Origin: Zestomonas insulae
Lineage (GTDB): Bacteria; Pseudomonadota; Gammaproteobacteria; Pseudomonadales; Pseudomonadaceae
NCBI RefSeq assembly: GCF_016901015.1
Contig: NZ_JAFEUP010000003.1
Coordinates: 124,001-188,000 of the forward strand
DNA length: 64,000 nt
Direction of reading: 5' to 3'
In this document: positions 25,954-35,525 of the stretch, piece after piece
Numbering within the stretch: position 1 is the stretch's first letter
Layout: every line of letters begins with the position of its first letter
Position numbers and translations under genes: made by a program
Notes under the pieces: generated by a model
What the model was told of the DNA's origin: nothing
The model's database searches: none
Seen by the model: the letters and a program-made list of their open reading frames with translations, nothing else

Positions 25954-25981
25954 AAAAGGCACGGCACTCGCCGTGCCTTTT
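25954..25981. terminator. Intrinsic terminator after gltD
   Basis: AAAAGGCACGGC (25954-25965), loop ACTC, GCCGTGCCTTTT (25970-25981): a perfect 12-bp symmetric hairpin ending in T4. Confidence 0.92.
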
Positions 25982-26041
25982 GCTTTGCGCTTTGCGAGAA
26001 TGCCCGCACTTTTTCCTGCCGCTTTGCTTGGGAACCTGCCC

Positions 26042-27109
26042 ATGACCGCTCTGAAGAACGACCGCTTTCTCCGCGCCCTGCTCAAGCAGCCCGTCGACGT
26101 CACCCCGGTGTGGATGATGCGCCAGGCCGGTCGTTACCTGCCGGAGTACCGCGCCACCCGCGCCAAGGCCGGCGACTTCGTCAGCCTGATGAAGAACCCG
26201 GAGCTGGCCTGCGAGGTCACCGTGCAGCCGCTCGACCGCTACCCGCAGCTGGATGCGGCGATCCTGTTCTCCGACATCCTCACCATCCCCGACGCCATGG
26301 GCCAGGGCCTGTACTTCGAGACCGGCGAAGGCCCGCGCTTCAAGAAGGTCATCAGCTCCATGGCCGACATCGAGGCGCTGCCGATTCCGGACCCAGAGCA
26401 GGACCTGGGCTACGTGATGGACGGCGTGCGCAACATCCGCCGCGCGCTGAACGGCCGCGTGCCGCTGATCGGCTTCTCCGGCAGCCCGTGGACGCTGGCC
26501 ACCTACATGGTCGAGGGCGGCTCGTCGCGCGACTTCCGCAAGACCAAGGCGATGCTCTACGACAACCCGCAGGCTCTGCACGCGCTGCTCGACAAGCTGG
26601 CCAAGTCGGTGACCGCCTACCTCAACGGCCAGATCAAGGCCGGCGCCCAGGCGGTGCAGATCTTCGATTCCTGGGGCGGTGCGCTGTCGGCGGCGGCTTA
26701 TCAGGAGTTCTCGCTGGCCTACATGAAACAGATCGTCGACGGCCTGATCCGTGAACACGAGGGGCGCCGCGTGCCGGTGATCCTGTTCACCAAGGGCGGC
26801 GGGCTGTGGCTCGAGTCGCTGGCCGCCAGCGGTGCCGAGGCGCTAGGCCTGGACTGGACCTGCGACATCGGCAGCGCGCGCGCCCGTGTCGGTGCCCAGG
26901 TGGCGCTGCAGGGCAACATGGACCCGGCGGTGCTGTACGCCAAGCCGGCGGCGATCCGCGCCGAGGTGGCGCGCATTCTCGCCGCCTATGGGGCGGGCTC
27001 CGGCCACGTGTTCAACCTCGGCCATGGGATCACCCCGGAGGTCGATCCGGCCCACGCCGGAGCGTTCTTCGAGGCGGTGCACGAGTTGTCGGTGCAGTAC
27101 CACGGTTAA
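26042..27109 (+). CDS. hemE: Uroporphyrinogen decarboxylase
   Basis: HemE removes four carboxyl groups from uroporphyrinogen III to give coproporphyrinogen III in haem synthesis. It has 355 residues from the ATG at 26042, the normal length. Signatures are [16 protein letters not shown] at the N-terminus, the catalytic Asp in [33 protein letters not shown], and [16 protein letters not shown] near the C-terminus. The frame is open upstream to 25973, but that segment overlaps the gltD terminator and is not conserved. It is bounded by terminators on both sides, so it is probably monocistronic. Confidence 0.97.
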   Translation: MTALKNDRFLRALLKQPVDVTPVWMMRQAGRYLPEYRATRAKAGDFVSLMKNPELACEVTVQPLDRYPQLDAAILFSDILTIPDAMGQGLYFETGEGPRFKKVISSMADIEALPIPDPEQDLGYVMDGVRNIRRALNGRVPLIGFSGSPWTLATYMVEGGSSRDFRKTKAMLYDNPQALHALLDKLAKSVTAYLNGQIKAGAQAVQIFDSWGGALSAAAYQEFSLAYMKQIVDGLIREHEGRRVPVILFTKGGGLWLESLAASGAEALGLDWTCDIGSARARVGAQVALQGNMDPAVLYAKPAAIRAEVARILAAYGAGSGHVFNLGHGITPEVDPAHAGAFFEAVHELSVQYHG

Positions 27110-27122
27110 TCGTGGGGCAAAC

Positions 27123-27150
27123 AAAAAGGCCGTCTTGCGACGGCCTTTTT
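27123..27150. terminator. Bidirectional terminator after hemE
   Basis: AAAAAGGCCGTC (27123-27134), loop TTGC, GACGGCCTTTTT (27139-27150). It serves hemE and the convergent small lipoprotein gene. Confidence 0.92.
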
Positions 27151-27162
27151 TATGTGCGGCGC

Positions 27163-27591
27163 TTAGTTATAGCCGTACTTCTTGTCGACCTTGCGCTTTT
27201 CCAGGGTGTACTGGGTCAAGTCGATCTGCTGCGTTTGCAGTTGTTCGTCGAGAGTGGCCAGTTCTTTTTCTTCCAGGCTGCTGATATGAGCCTTGGTCGC
27301 TTGGTAGTTGATCGACTTGGCGGCGTCGTAGCCGCTGACGGGATCCCACACGATCGACAACGGCCATAGCAGCAAATTGACCACGCCGAAACCGTATTCA
27401 CGGCCGTAGAAGGAACCGCCGCCCGGCAGAATGCCGAGTGCCGCGGCGAGGCCGGGGTTCTTTTCTTCAACCGCCATGCCGCGCGCCTCATAGTGGTCGA
27501 GTTCGCTTTTCTGCTGGCTGTTCAGGCCGGTTGCACAGCCAGTGCAGAGAGTGAGCAGGACGGTGGCGGCGCACAGGTGCTTCAGGGACAT
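27163..27591 (-). CDS. Small predicted lipoprotein, function unknown
   Basis: From ATG 27591 the product has 142 residues, with a lipoprotein signal (MSLKHLCAATVLLTLCTGC, Cys19). The mature part has a short helical start (LNSQQKSELDHYEARGM), a Gly-rich and hydrophobic middle (ALGILPGGGSFYGREYGFGVVNLLLWPLSIVWDP) that may dip into a membrane, and a charged helical C-terminus (coiled-coil-like, rich in Glu, Gln, Lys). AGGAG seven bases before 27591 favours this start over the ATG at 27612. A conserved hypothetical occurs at this place beside hemE in other pseudomonads as I recall. No enzymatic motif is visible. Confidence 0.8.
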   Translation of the reverse strand: MSLKHLCAATVLLTLCTGCATGLNSQQKSELDHYEARGMAVEEKNPGLAAALGILPGGGSFYGREYGFGVVNLLLWPLSIVWDPVSGYDAAKSINYQATKAHISSLEEKELATLDEQLQTQQIDLTQYTLEKRKVDKKYGYN

Positions 27592-27707
27592 CGGACGACT
27601 CCTTGTTGTCATATTTTGACCACATTCGGGTGGGCGGCGTAGCTTAACGCAATATGATGGCCAAATGCCTCGCCTTGGGTGGGTAGCCTAGATTTCCGCA
27701 ATCGGCT

Positions 27708-27735
27708 TTGTTATTGCGGGCCAATGCGCTACAAA
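27708..27735 (+). promoter_or_regulatory. Candidate promoter for the ParA-like gene
   Basis: TTGTTA (27708-27713), 16 bp, TACAAA (27730-27735), about 38 bp ahead of the start codon. Confidence 0.4.
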
Positions 27736-27772
27736 TCCCCGGTATTCGACTGGATTACCTAAGGGGTGTGCG

Positions 27773-28546
27773 ATGCGGCGCGTGGTGTTCAACCAGAAAG
27801 GGGGCGTGGGCAAGTCCAGCATCGCCTGCAACTTGGCGGCGGTGAGTGCGGCGGAGGGGTATCGGACCCTGCTGGTCGACCTCGATGCCCAGGCCAACTC
27901 CACTCACTACCTGACCGGGCTGACCGGCGATGAAATCCCGATGGGCATCGCCGATTTTTTCAAGCAGACCCTGTCGTCCGGGCCGTTCGCCAAGAAGGGC
28001 AAGGTCGACATCTACGAGACGCCGTTCGACAACCTGCATGTGATCACCGCCACCGCCGAGCTGGCCGACCTGCAGCCCAAGCTCGAGGCGAAGCACAAGA
28101 TCAACAAGCTGCGCAAACTGCTCGAAGAGCTCGACGAGGATTACGACCGGATTTATTTGGATACCCCGCCGGCGCTGAACTTCTATGCGATTTCCGCATT
28201 GATCGCGGCCGATCGCTGCCTGATTCCCTTCGATTGCGACAGCTTCTCCCGCCAGGCGCTGTACGGCCTGATGGCCGAGATCGAGGAACTGCGTGATGAC
28301 CACAACGAGGACCTGCTGCTCGAAGGCATCGTGGTCAACCAGTTCCAGCCGCGCGCCAGCTTGCCCCAGCAACTGCTCGACGAGCTGATCGCCGAGGAAT
28401 TGCCGGTGCTGCCGGTGTACCTGATGAGCTCGGTGAAGATGCGCGAGTCGCACCAGGCCTGCAAACCGCTGATCCACCTGGATCGCAGCCACAAGCTCAG
28501 TCAGCAGTTCATCGAACTGCACCGCGTGCTGGAAGCCGACAGCTGA
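27773..28546 (+). CDS. Orphan ParA/MinD-family ATPase
   Basis: The product has 257 residues with a deviant Walker A, KGGVGKSS (Lys9 to Ser16), the A' box [12 protein letters not shown], and a Walker B-like region [14 protein letters not shown]. These define ParA-type ATPases that dimerise on ATP and position chromosomes, plasmids or protein clusters. The usual N-terminal helix-turn-helix of plasmid ParA is missing, and no ParB-like or partner gene is adjacent. The next gene is convergent 4 bp away and encodes a degenerate HD-GYP protein. It is not the chromosomal parAB pair. A function in placing a protein complex is possible but cannot be deduced here. Confidence 0.85.
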   Translation: MRRVVFNQKGGVGKSSIACNLAAVSAAEGYRTLLVDLDAQANSTHYLTGLTGDEIPMGIADFFKQTLSSGPFAKKGKVDIYETPFDNLHVITATAELADLQPKLEAKHKINKLRKLLEELDEDYDRIYLDTPPALNFYAISALIAADRCLIPFDCDSFSRQALYGLMAEIEELRDDHNEDLLLEGIVVNQFQPRASLPQQLLDELIAEELPVLPVYLMSSVKMRESHQACKPLIHLDRSHKLSQQFIELHRVLEADS

Positions 28547-28550
28547 GCCG

Positions 28551-29711
28551 TCACTGCCCGTAACCCCACAGGCTTGGCAGGCTCAGCGTGCGCAGCTCGC
28601 GCGGCTCGACGTGGGCGCACGGGCGCAGGTCGTCGTGGCGGGTGTCGCGGGCGAACGATCCGAGGTAGGGGTTGCCCTTGGCGTTGGCCACCGCGCGCAC
28701 CCGCGGCGTCTCGGCATCGGCGCAGCGCCGGGTGACCACGGCGATCTCCTGGTTGCCCAAACGCACGAAGCTGCCCGGCGGGTAGGGCGTCAGCAGCGCC
28801 TGCAGGGTCTCCAGGTGCGCGCGCTCGCGGCTGTCTGCGCGGCAGTCCTCGGCGAGCAGGCGCAGCGCCTCGCCGGGGTGGTAGCGCTCGCGATAACCGC
28901 GCTTGGTGATCATCGCCACGTAGCGCTCGGCCAGCGACAGCAGCTGCGCCTCCTGACAGATCTGTCCACCCGCCAGCCCTTGCGGATACCCCTGCCCGGC
29001 CTCGCGTTCATGGTGCTGTTCGATGATCTGCAGCCACTGTGGGTTGTCGATGGCGGCGCCGGCGACTGCCTGGGCGCTGAGCTGCGGGTGCTTGTTGATG
29101 ATGCCGCGCTGCTCGGCGTTGAGGCTGCTGCGCAGGCCGTTGAGCTTGTCCTGGAAGCGCAGCAGAGCGACGTTGGCGGTCAGCGCCGCGGCGCTGAGGG
29201 TCAGCCGCGCCACTTCGGTGAGGCCGAGCTGGCGCGCCAGCAGGTTGCACAGCAGGGCGTAGGAGAGGCTCTGTTCACAGGCGCTGGGCTCCTGGGCGCG
29301 CAAATGGATCAGCGCCAGGCAGGCGTCGGCGTCACTCTCGCAGATGCGTTCAACGGTGCGCGCCAGGCCGAGGATGCGCCGCTCGCTGTCGGCCTGACGC
29401 TCGAGCAGGCGCTGCAGGGCGCTGGCCAGGTGGCGCAGCAGCTCGTCGTATTCGGCAAACGGGTCGATGCGTCGCACCGGCTCGTCGACCGCGGCGCTGG
29501 CCAGGCTGCGTGCCTTGCGGCTGTAGTACAGACCGCGTTCCAGCAGGCGCTCGAGTTGCTGCGGCGAGCCGATCACCTGGCCCTGATTGAGCAGCAGCGT
29601 GCCGCGTGCATCGAACACCGGCCACGGCAGCGGCTTGCCCAGTTGGATATGTTCGGCGCTGATCGCCATCAGATCGGCGTCGACGCGCCAGTCGCAAGAC
29701 GACTCGCTCAT
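28551..29711 (-). CDS. Degenerate HD-GYP-like protein
   Basis: The product has 386 residues. The N-terminal 70 residues form a DUF3391-like or FlhB-like leader (LMAISAEHIQLGKPLPWPVFDARGTLLLNQGQVI). The C-terminal part (about 145-300) follows the HD-GYP pattern: KHPQLSAQAV, HHE at 233-235 and GYP at 241-243. However, the metal-binding HD pair expected near 179-180 reads TANVAL, and the later ADxxDA reads AERYVA. It therefore probably cannot hydrolyse c-di-GMP and may be a binding or scaffold protein. The gene is convergent with parA (4-bp gap) and upstream of nothing in the same direction. Confidence 0.75.
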   Translation of the reverse strand: MSESSCDWRVDADLMAISAEHIQLGKPLPWPVFDARGTLLLNQGQVIGSPQQLERLLERGLYYSRKARSLASAAVDEPVRRIDPFAEYDELLRHLASALQRLLERQADSERRILGLARTVERICESDADACLALIHLRAQEPSACEQSLSYALLCNLLARQLGLTEVARLTLSAAALTANVALLRFQDKLNGLRSSLNAEQRGIINKHPQLSAQAVAGAAIDNPQWLQIIEQHHEREAGQGYPQGLAGGQICQEAQLLSLAERYVAMITKRGYRERYHPGEALRLLAEDCRADSRERAHLETLQALLTPYPPGSFVRLGNQEIAVVTRRCADAETPRVRAVANAKGNPYLGSFARDTRHDDLRPCAHVEPRELRTLSLPSLWGYGQ

Positions 29712-29802
29712 GGGCTTCCCCGTTATTGTTATTGGATGGGGTCAAAAAAGTGATGTCAAATTGATGGCAAAACGCGTCGCCGTCAATCCCAAAATGGTGC
29801 AA

Positions 29803-30591
29803 TCAGCTCGGGCTACGGCTGATCAGCAGGTCGCAGGGCGGCTGGCGCAGCAGCTGCTGGGTCAGGCCGCCGAGCAATGCTTCGCTGAGCTGACTGCGGT
29901 TGTGCTGGCCGAGGGCGAGCAGCTGCACGGGCGGGTCGGCCAGTGCCTGCTCCAGGCGGCTCAGTCGTTCGCCGCGCAGCAGGCGCGCCTCGAGCGTCGG
30001 CCCGCCGGCGGGCAGCTTGGCCTGCTCGTCGCGCAGCAGTTGTTCGAACAGCGCCGGTTCATAGTCCGTGGTGCTGGCCTGCAGCGGGGCGACCTCGCAG
30101 ATGTGTAGCGCGGTCAGGCGGGCGTCGCTGGGCAGCAGGCGATGCACGAGCTGCAGTGCGGTGCAGGCGGCGAGCGAAAAGTCCAAGCCGACCAGCGCCT
30201 GGCGATAGGGCGCCGGCGAGTCGCCGACCGCCAGCAGCAGCGGCACCCGGCACTGCCGCGCCAGGCGTTCCAGGGTGGTGCCGGCGAAACGTTCCGGGCG
30301 GCCCTGATGATGGGCGCCAACGACCAGCAGGTCGGCCTGCTCGAGGACCACGTGCTGGGCGATTTGCTCGGTGGCCGCACCGCCGACTACCTGCACCTGG
30401 CTGTCGGCCAGGGCGTGGGCCTGCAGTTTGCGCTCGAGAAACTGCTGCGCCGACTGGCGCAGATCGGGATAGTCGAGGACGTGCAGCAGGGTCAGCCGCG
30501 CTTGGTGCTGGCGGGCCAGTTGGGCGGCGCGCTGCAGGGCGAGGTCGGCCTCGTGGCTAAGGTCATGGGCGATCAGAATGTGGCGGAACAT
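29803..30591 (-). CDS. Universal stress protein with two UspA domains
   Basis: The 262 residues fold as two tandem Usp domains (about 1-135 and 140-260). The first begins MFRHILIAHDLSHEADLAL and has an ATP-type loop pattern at LLVVGAHHQGRPERFAGTTLERL. The second begins YRQALVGLDFSLAACTAL and ends in LLALGQHNRSQLSEALLGG. Usp proteins respond to starvation and, in Pseudomonas, to anaerobic energy stress. The gene stands alone on the minus strand, 91 bp after the start of the HD-GYP-like gene. Confidence 0.88.
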   Translation of the reverse strand: MFRHILIAHDLSHEADLALQRAAQLARQHQARLTLLHVLDYPDLRQSAQQFLERKLQAHALADSQVQVVGGAATEQIAQHVVLEQADLLVVGAHHQGRPERFAGTTLERLARQCRVPLLLAVGDSPAPYRQALVGLDFSLAACTALQLVHRLLPSDARLTALHICEVAPLQASTTDYEPALFEQLLRDEQAKLPAGGPTLEARLLRGERLSRLEQALADPPVQLLALGQHNRSQLSEALLGGLTQQLLRQPPCDLLISRSPS

Positions 30592-30677
30592 GGCGCGTCT
30601 CCTGCTGGCAGCTCCCCGCAGTCTGGCGCGCCCGTGGGCGGGCGATGTTGCGCTGGATCAAGCGCCGAGCAGTCGCC

Positions 30678-31121
30678 TCAGCGCCGGCGCAACTGGTACA
30701 GCGCGCGGCTTTCCGCTACCACCTCGTCGCTGGCGTCGCGCAATTGCAGTTCCAGCACGTAGTCGGCCTTGCCCAGAGCCGCCGCCTCGGACTGCAGGCG
30801 TTCGATCTCCTCGACCGCCAGCCGCGCTTCGACGCTGATCGCGCCGCTCGCTGGGCGGCGGAAGCGCAGGTTGAGTTCCTTGACCACCGGGTAGTAGCGC
30901 TCGTGGTCGAAGCTGGTGAGGAACAGCGCGCCACCGGGCACTTCGGCGAGGGTGAACAGCGCGCCGGCGTACATGGTGCCGATGTGGTTCTCGTTGCCGG
31001 CCAGCGGCGCGAGCAGGCGGACGAAGCCGGGTTCGAGGATCTCGGCCTTGAGGCCCATGCGTTTGACGAAGGCGATGTTTTCTTCGGTGAGCACGCGGGC
31101 CAGGGCGGCGGGCAGCGACAT
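30678..31121 (-). CDS. Hotdog-fold thioesterase-like protein (DUF4442 type)
   Basis: The 147-residue protein has a PaaI/YiiD-like hotdog pattern: NENHIGTMYAGALFTLAEVPGGALF corresponds to the helix carrying the active-site region, and ELNLRFRRPASGAI to the following strand. A hydrolase of an acyl thioester is expected, but the substrate is unknown. It lies 86 bp from the Usp gene and 93 bp from trxC, all on the minus strand. Confidence 0.8.
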   Translation of the reverse strand: MSLPAALARVLTEENIAFVKRMGLKAEILEPGFVRLLAPLAGNENHIGTMYAGALFTLAEVPGGALFLTSFDHERYYPVVKELNLRFRRPASGAISVEARLAVEEIERLQSEAAALGKADYVLELQLRDASDEVVAESRALYQLRRR

Positions 31122-31214
31122 GCGGCGATCCTCTTCTTGTTATCGAGGTCTCAGCCTAGTCCCGGCAGCGTGCGCAGCAATGACCGCGGCGCTCAGCCGC
31201 GCTGACGAAAACGC

Positions 31215-31649
31215 TCAGACGCCGTGCTGCGCCAACCAGGCGAGCAGCTGCGGCAATGGCATGGCGCCGCTCTGGCGGGCCACTTCGCGACCGTCCTTGA
31301 ACAGCAGCAGCGAGGGAATCGAGCGGATGCCGAGCTGGCCGGCCAGCTGCGGGTGCGCCTCGCTGTCCAGCTTGGCCAGGCGCGCGCGGCCTAGCAGTTG
31401 CGCGGCGGCCTGTTCGAAGGTCGGTGCGAAGGCGCGGCAGGGCCCGCACCAGGCGGCCCAGACATCCACCAGCAGCGGCAGGTCGCCCTTCAGCTGGCTG
31501 GCGTAGCTGGCCTGGGTCAGCTCGAACGGCGCGCCGCTCAGCACCGCCTGCTTGCAGCGCCCGCAGCGCGGCGCATCGCCGAGGCGTTCGGCGGGCAGGC
31601 GGTTGAGGCCGTTACAGTGCGGGCAGGGGATCAGCAGGGCGTCGGTCAT
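31215..31649 (-). CDS. trxC: Thioredoxin 2 (zinc-ribbon thioredoxin)
   Basis: The product has 144 residues. An N-terminal zinc ribbon with Cys9, Cys12, Cys29 and Cys32 is followed by a thioredoxin domain with the redox pair in WCGPC (Cys68, Cys71) and the cis-Pro loop RSIPSLLLF. The zinc ribbon separates TrxC from TrxA. It reduces cytoplasmic disulfides and is often part of oxidative-stress responses. The frame continues upstream, but the start MTDALLIPCPHC is fixed by the ribbon. The TauE/SafE gene lies 62 bp upstream in the same direction. Confidence 0.94.
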   Translation of the reverse strand: MTDALLIPCPHCNGLNRLPAERLGDAPRCGRCKQAVLSGAPFELTQASYASQLKGDLPLLVDVWAAWCGPCRAFAPTFEQAAAQLLGRARLAKLDSEAHPQLAGQLGIRSIPSLLLFKDGREVARQSGAMPLPQLLAWLAQHGV

Positions 31650-31711
31650 CGGCGGGCTCCAGGGGCAAGTCCTGCCTATCTGGAGCCGCCGCGCGGGGAA
31701 ATCAAGCGCGC

Positions 31712-32686
31712 TTAGCTCAGCGCGTTGTAGATGTTGTAGGCGCTGATCAGGGTGATCAGGCAGCCGACGATGGTCAGCAGGGTGCGCGCCGGCAGCTTCT
31801 TGCACAGCAGGGCGGCGAATGGCGCGGCGAACAGCCCACCGAACACCAGGCCGGCGACCATCATCCAGGTGCTCGGCTGGCCGGCGAGAAGGATGAACGA
31901 GGTGGCGCTGGAGATGGTCAGGAAGAACTCGGCGAAGTTCACCGAACCGATGGTGGTGCGCGGGTCGCTGCCCGAGCCGAGCAGGCTGCTGGTCACCACC
32001 GGGCCCCAACCGCCGCCGCCGGCGGCGTCGACGAAGCCGCCGAACAGCGCCAGCTTGCCGACGTGTTCGGGTGCCTTGCGCTGGATGCGGTTGCGGTAGG
32101 CCTTGCTGAGGATGTACAGGCCCATCAGCAGCAGGTAGGCGGAAATGAACGGCTTGAGCGCCGCGCCGTCGACCTGGGTGACCAGAATCGCGCCGAGGAT
32201 CGCGCCGATGATGCCCGGCAGCAGCAGGCGCAGGAACAGCGACTTGTTGACGTTGCCCAGCTTGACGTGGGAGATGCCCGACAGGCCGGTGGTGAACACT
32301 TCGGCGATGTGCACGCTGGCACTCGCCGCCGCCGGGGTGGCGCCGGCGGAGAGCAGGAAGGTGGTCGCGGTGATGCCGTAGGCCATGCCCAGCGCGCCGT
32401 CGATCACCTGGGCGAAGAAGCCGACCGCCACCGCGCTCCAGAACGCCGGGCTCTGCAGGGTGCTTTCGATGATCGCCAGACCGCTGGTGTCGCCGTTGCC
32501 GAAGAACAGGCGCCAGGCGAGAAAACTCAGCAGGCCGACCAGAATCAGCACCGCCGCCCACATCGCGGCGCGCAGCACCGGGTGGTTGTCGGGGTGCGAA
32601 ATGAAGTCTTCGACCGGCGGCAAGCCCAGGGCTTGGTGTTCCGCGTTGAGCGGGCTCTGGCTGAGGTCGAGGTCACGAATTTTCAT
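31712..32686 (-). CDS. TauE/SafE (TSUP) family membrane permease
   Basis: This 324-residue multipass protein has a soluble N-terminus of about 40 residues and then about eight hydrophobic segments. Two family repeats are visible: FFAQVIDGALGMAYGI and FGGFVDAAGGGGWGPVV, each with the conserved Asp-Gly/Ala turn. TSUP proteins export sulfite, sulfoacetate or other sulfur anions. In P. aeruginosa, as I recall, a homologue lies near metY, a sulfur gene; metY is not present here. A sulfur role is inferred only. Confidence 0.88.
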   Translation of the reverse strand: MKIRDLDLSQSPLNAEHQALGLPPVEDFISHPDNHPVLRAAMWAAVLILVGLLSFLAWRLFFGNGDTSGLAIIESTLQSPAFWSAVAVGFFAQVIDGALGMAYGITATTFLLSAGATPAAASASVHIAEVFTTGLSGISHVKLGNVNKSLFLRLLLPGIIGAILGAILVTQVDGAALKPFISAYLLLMGLYILSKAYRNRIQRKAPEHVGKLALFGGFVDAAGGGGWGPVVTSSLLGSGSDPRTTIGSVNFAEFFLTISSATSFILLAGQPSTWMMVAGLVFGGLFAAPFAALLCKKLPARTLLTIVGCLITLISAYNIYNALS

Positions 32687-32853
32687 GCGGGGAGGGGCCT
32701 GACAGCGGGTGGTAGAACAGGCAGGTATAACGAGGTCGGGAAAGATAATTTGCTTTGCTTATAGAGTCTAAGATTGTTTGAGAAGGTTTATAGTCGCTCT
32801 GGGAATAACGGCGCGCCGTTCTCCTGACCATGACCTGCATTGAAGGGACCTCG

Positions 32854-33432
32854 ATGAACCGACTGGAACCCATGCTCGACGCCGCCACCGAGGCCGAGCT
32901 ATACCGCCCCGCCAGCGCCGAGCTGCTGGCCCCCGAGCTGACCGCGCCGAGCACGCCGCGGCTGTTCGACTTCGCCGGTCGGCTATCGCTGCCGCGCTTC
33001 CTGCTCTGGCATTTCGGCTTGGTGGTGGCATTGCCCTGGTTGCTGCTGGTCGGCGCCTACTTCGCCTGGGGTGGCAACTGGGCGGCGCCGGCCACCGTGC
33101 TGATCACCATTGCGCCGCTCAACCTGCTGCTCTCGCTGTCGTTGTTCGTGCGCCGCGCGCGCGACCTCAACCTGCACGGCGCCTGGGGAGTGGCGGCGTT
33201 CTGCCTGCCGGTGCTCGGCACGCCGCTGTGCCTGTGGCTGATGGTCTGGCCGGGCAGTCGCGGGGTGAATCGCCGCGGTCCGCTGAACACGCCGCTCGGC
33301 CGGGTGGCGCAGATCGTCCTGGCGTTGCTGGCGGTGGGCTTGCTCGGCGCCTTCGGCTCGGCGCTGCTGTACGCCAGCGAAGTGATGGCCTTCGTCTCGC
33401 AGGCCATCCAGGGTCTGCTCCAGCGCCTCTAG
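32854..33432 (+). CDS. DUF805-like inner-membrane protein
   Basis: From ATG 32854 the product has 192 residues. A soluble leader of about 45 residues (rich in Glu, Ala, Pro) is followed by four hydrophobic segments (about 54-72, 82-103, 113-132, 145-170). The motif RRARDLNLHGAWGVAAF is the DUF805 hallmark (R-[RK]-x-D-x-G-x-x-G-W-like). The family has no assigned biochemical function. AGGG eight bases ahead supports the start; the upstream in-frame ATG at 32830 lacks one. It is divergent from the TauE/SafE gene. Confidence 0.75.
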   Translation: MNRLEPMLDAATEAELYRPASAELLAPELTAPSTPRLFDFAGRLSLPRFLLWHFGLVVALPWLLLVGAYFAWGGNWAAPATVLITIAPLNLLLSLSLFVRRARDLNLHGAWGVAAFCLPVLGTPLCLWLMVWPGSRGVNRRGPLNTPLGRVAQIVLALLAVGLLGAFGSALLYASEVMAFVSQAIQGLLQRL

Positions 33433-33480
33433 GCGCCGCTGATCGGGCGCTCCGACGCGCGTGGCCGGGCTGGTTAGGCT

Positions 33481-33514
33481 GGTTGGATAGGGGAGAACTC
33501 ATCCAACCGGTTGG
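33481..33514. promoter_or_regulatory. Overlapping GGTTGG/CCAACC palindromes upstream of the Gly/His-rich gene
   Basis: GGTTGGAT (33481-33488) pairs with ATCCAACC (33501-33508), and CCAACCGGTTGG (33503-33514) is a perfect 12-bp palindrome sharing its half-site. GGCTGGTT also occurs twice just upstream (33468-33475 and 33477-33484). The cluster ends 11 bp before the start codon, so it could be an operator or a leader-RNA switch that exposes or hides the GGAGG ribosome site. Confidence 0.45.
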
Positions 33515-33525
33515 AGGCTGCATCC

Positions 33526-33981
33526 ATGAAAGGTTCTCGGACACTGTTGCTCGCCACGGCCTGCGCCGCGGTGCTCGCTGGCGCGGCGTTGACCCCCTTG
33601 CTCGATCAACTGATCCCGGCGGCGCAGGCCAGTAGCGGCTCGGGCGGGGGCGGCTCCGGCGGAGGGCATGGCGGCGGTTCTGGTTCCGGCGGCGGCCACG
33701 GGGGTGGTTCCGGCAGTGGTGGTTCCGGTGGTCACGGCGGCTCGGGCAGCGGCCACGCTGGCTCAGGCAGCGGTCATGGCGGTTCGGGCAGTGGCCACGG
33801 TGGCGATGGCTCCGGCAACAGCGGCCCGGGCAGCGCCAACAGCGGGCGGGCCGGCGAGGCCGAACATGGTCGAGGCGAAGCCGAGGCGCGCGGCCGCGAT
33901 GCCGAGGGTGAAGGCGTGCGCGGCGAGGCGGAAGCCCGTGGCCGCGAGGCCGAAGGCGAGGCGCCGCGCGGCGCCGATTGA
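33526..33981 (+). CDS. Secreted Gly/Ser/His-rich low-complexity protein
   Basis: The product has 151 residues. A signal peptide (about 1-35, ending AAQA) is followed by about 65 residues made almost only of Gly, Ser and His in SGSGHGG-like repeats. The tail (about 108-151) is built of near-identical 16-residue repeats, GEAEARGRDAEGEGVR then GEAEARGREAEGEAPR, rich in Glu and Arg. GGAGG eight bases before ATG 33526 supports the start. The His density suggests metal binding, and the tail resembles a charged flexible linker, but neither is proven. I recognise no homologue of known function. It is convergent with selO, ending 14 bp from it. Confidence 0.7.
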   Translation: MKGSRTLLLATACAAVLAGAALTPLLDQLIPAAQASSGSGGGGSGGGHGGGSGSGGGHGGGSGSGGSGGHGGSGSGHAGSGSGHGGSGSGHGGDGSGNSGPGSANSGRAGEAEHGRGEAEARGRDAEGEGVRGEAEARGREAEGEAPRGAD

Positions 33982-33995
33982 GCGCGGCAGCCGGC

Positions 33996-35498
<1,503 letters not shown>

Positions 35499-35525
35499 AG
35501 AGCGTCCACGACTTGTCGTCGCGGC

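Noticed and set aside
33600..33850. Short-period DNA repeats in the Gly/His-rich gene as a possible CRISPR or minisatellite
   Set aside because: Repeats follow the Gly-Ser-His codons in frame, with no regular spacer, and are explained by the protein.
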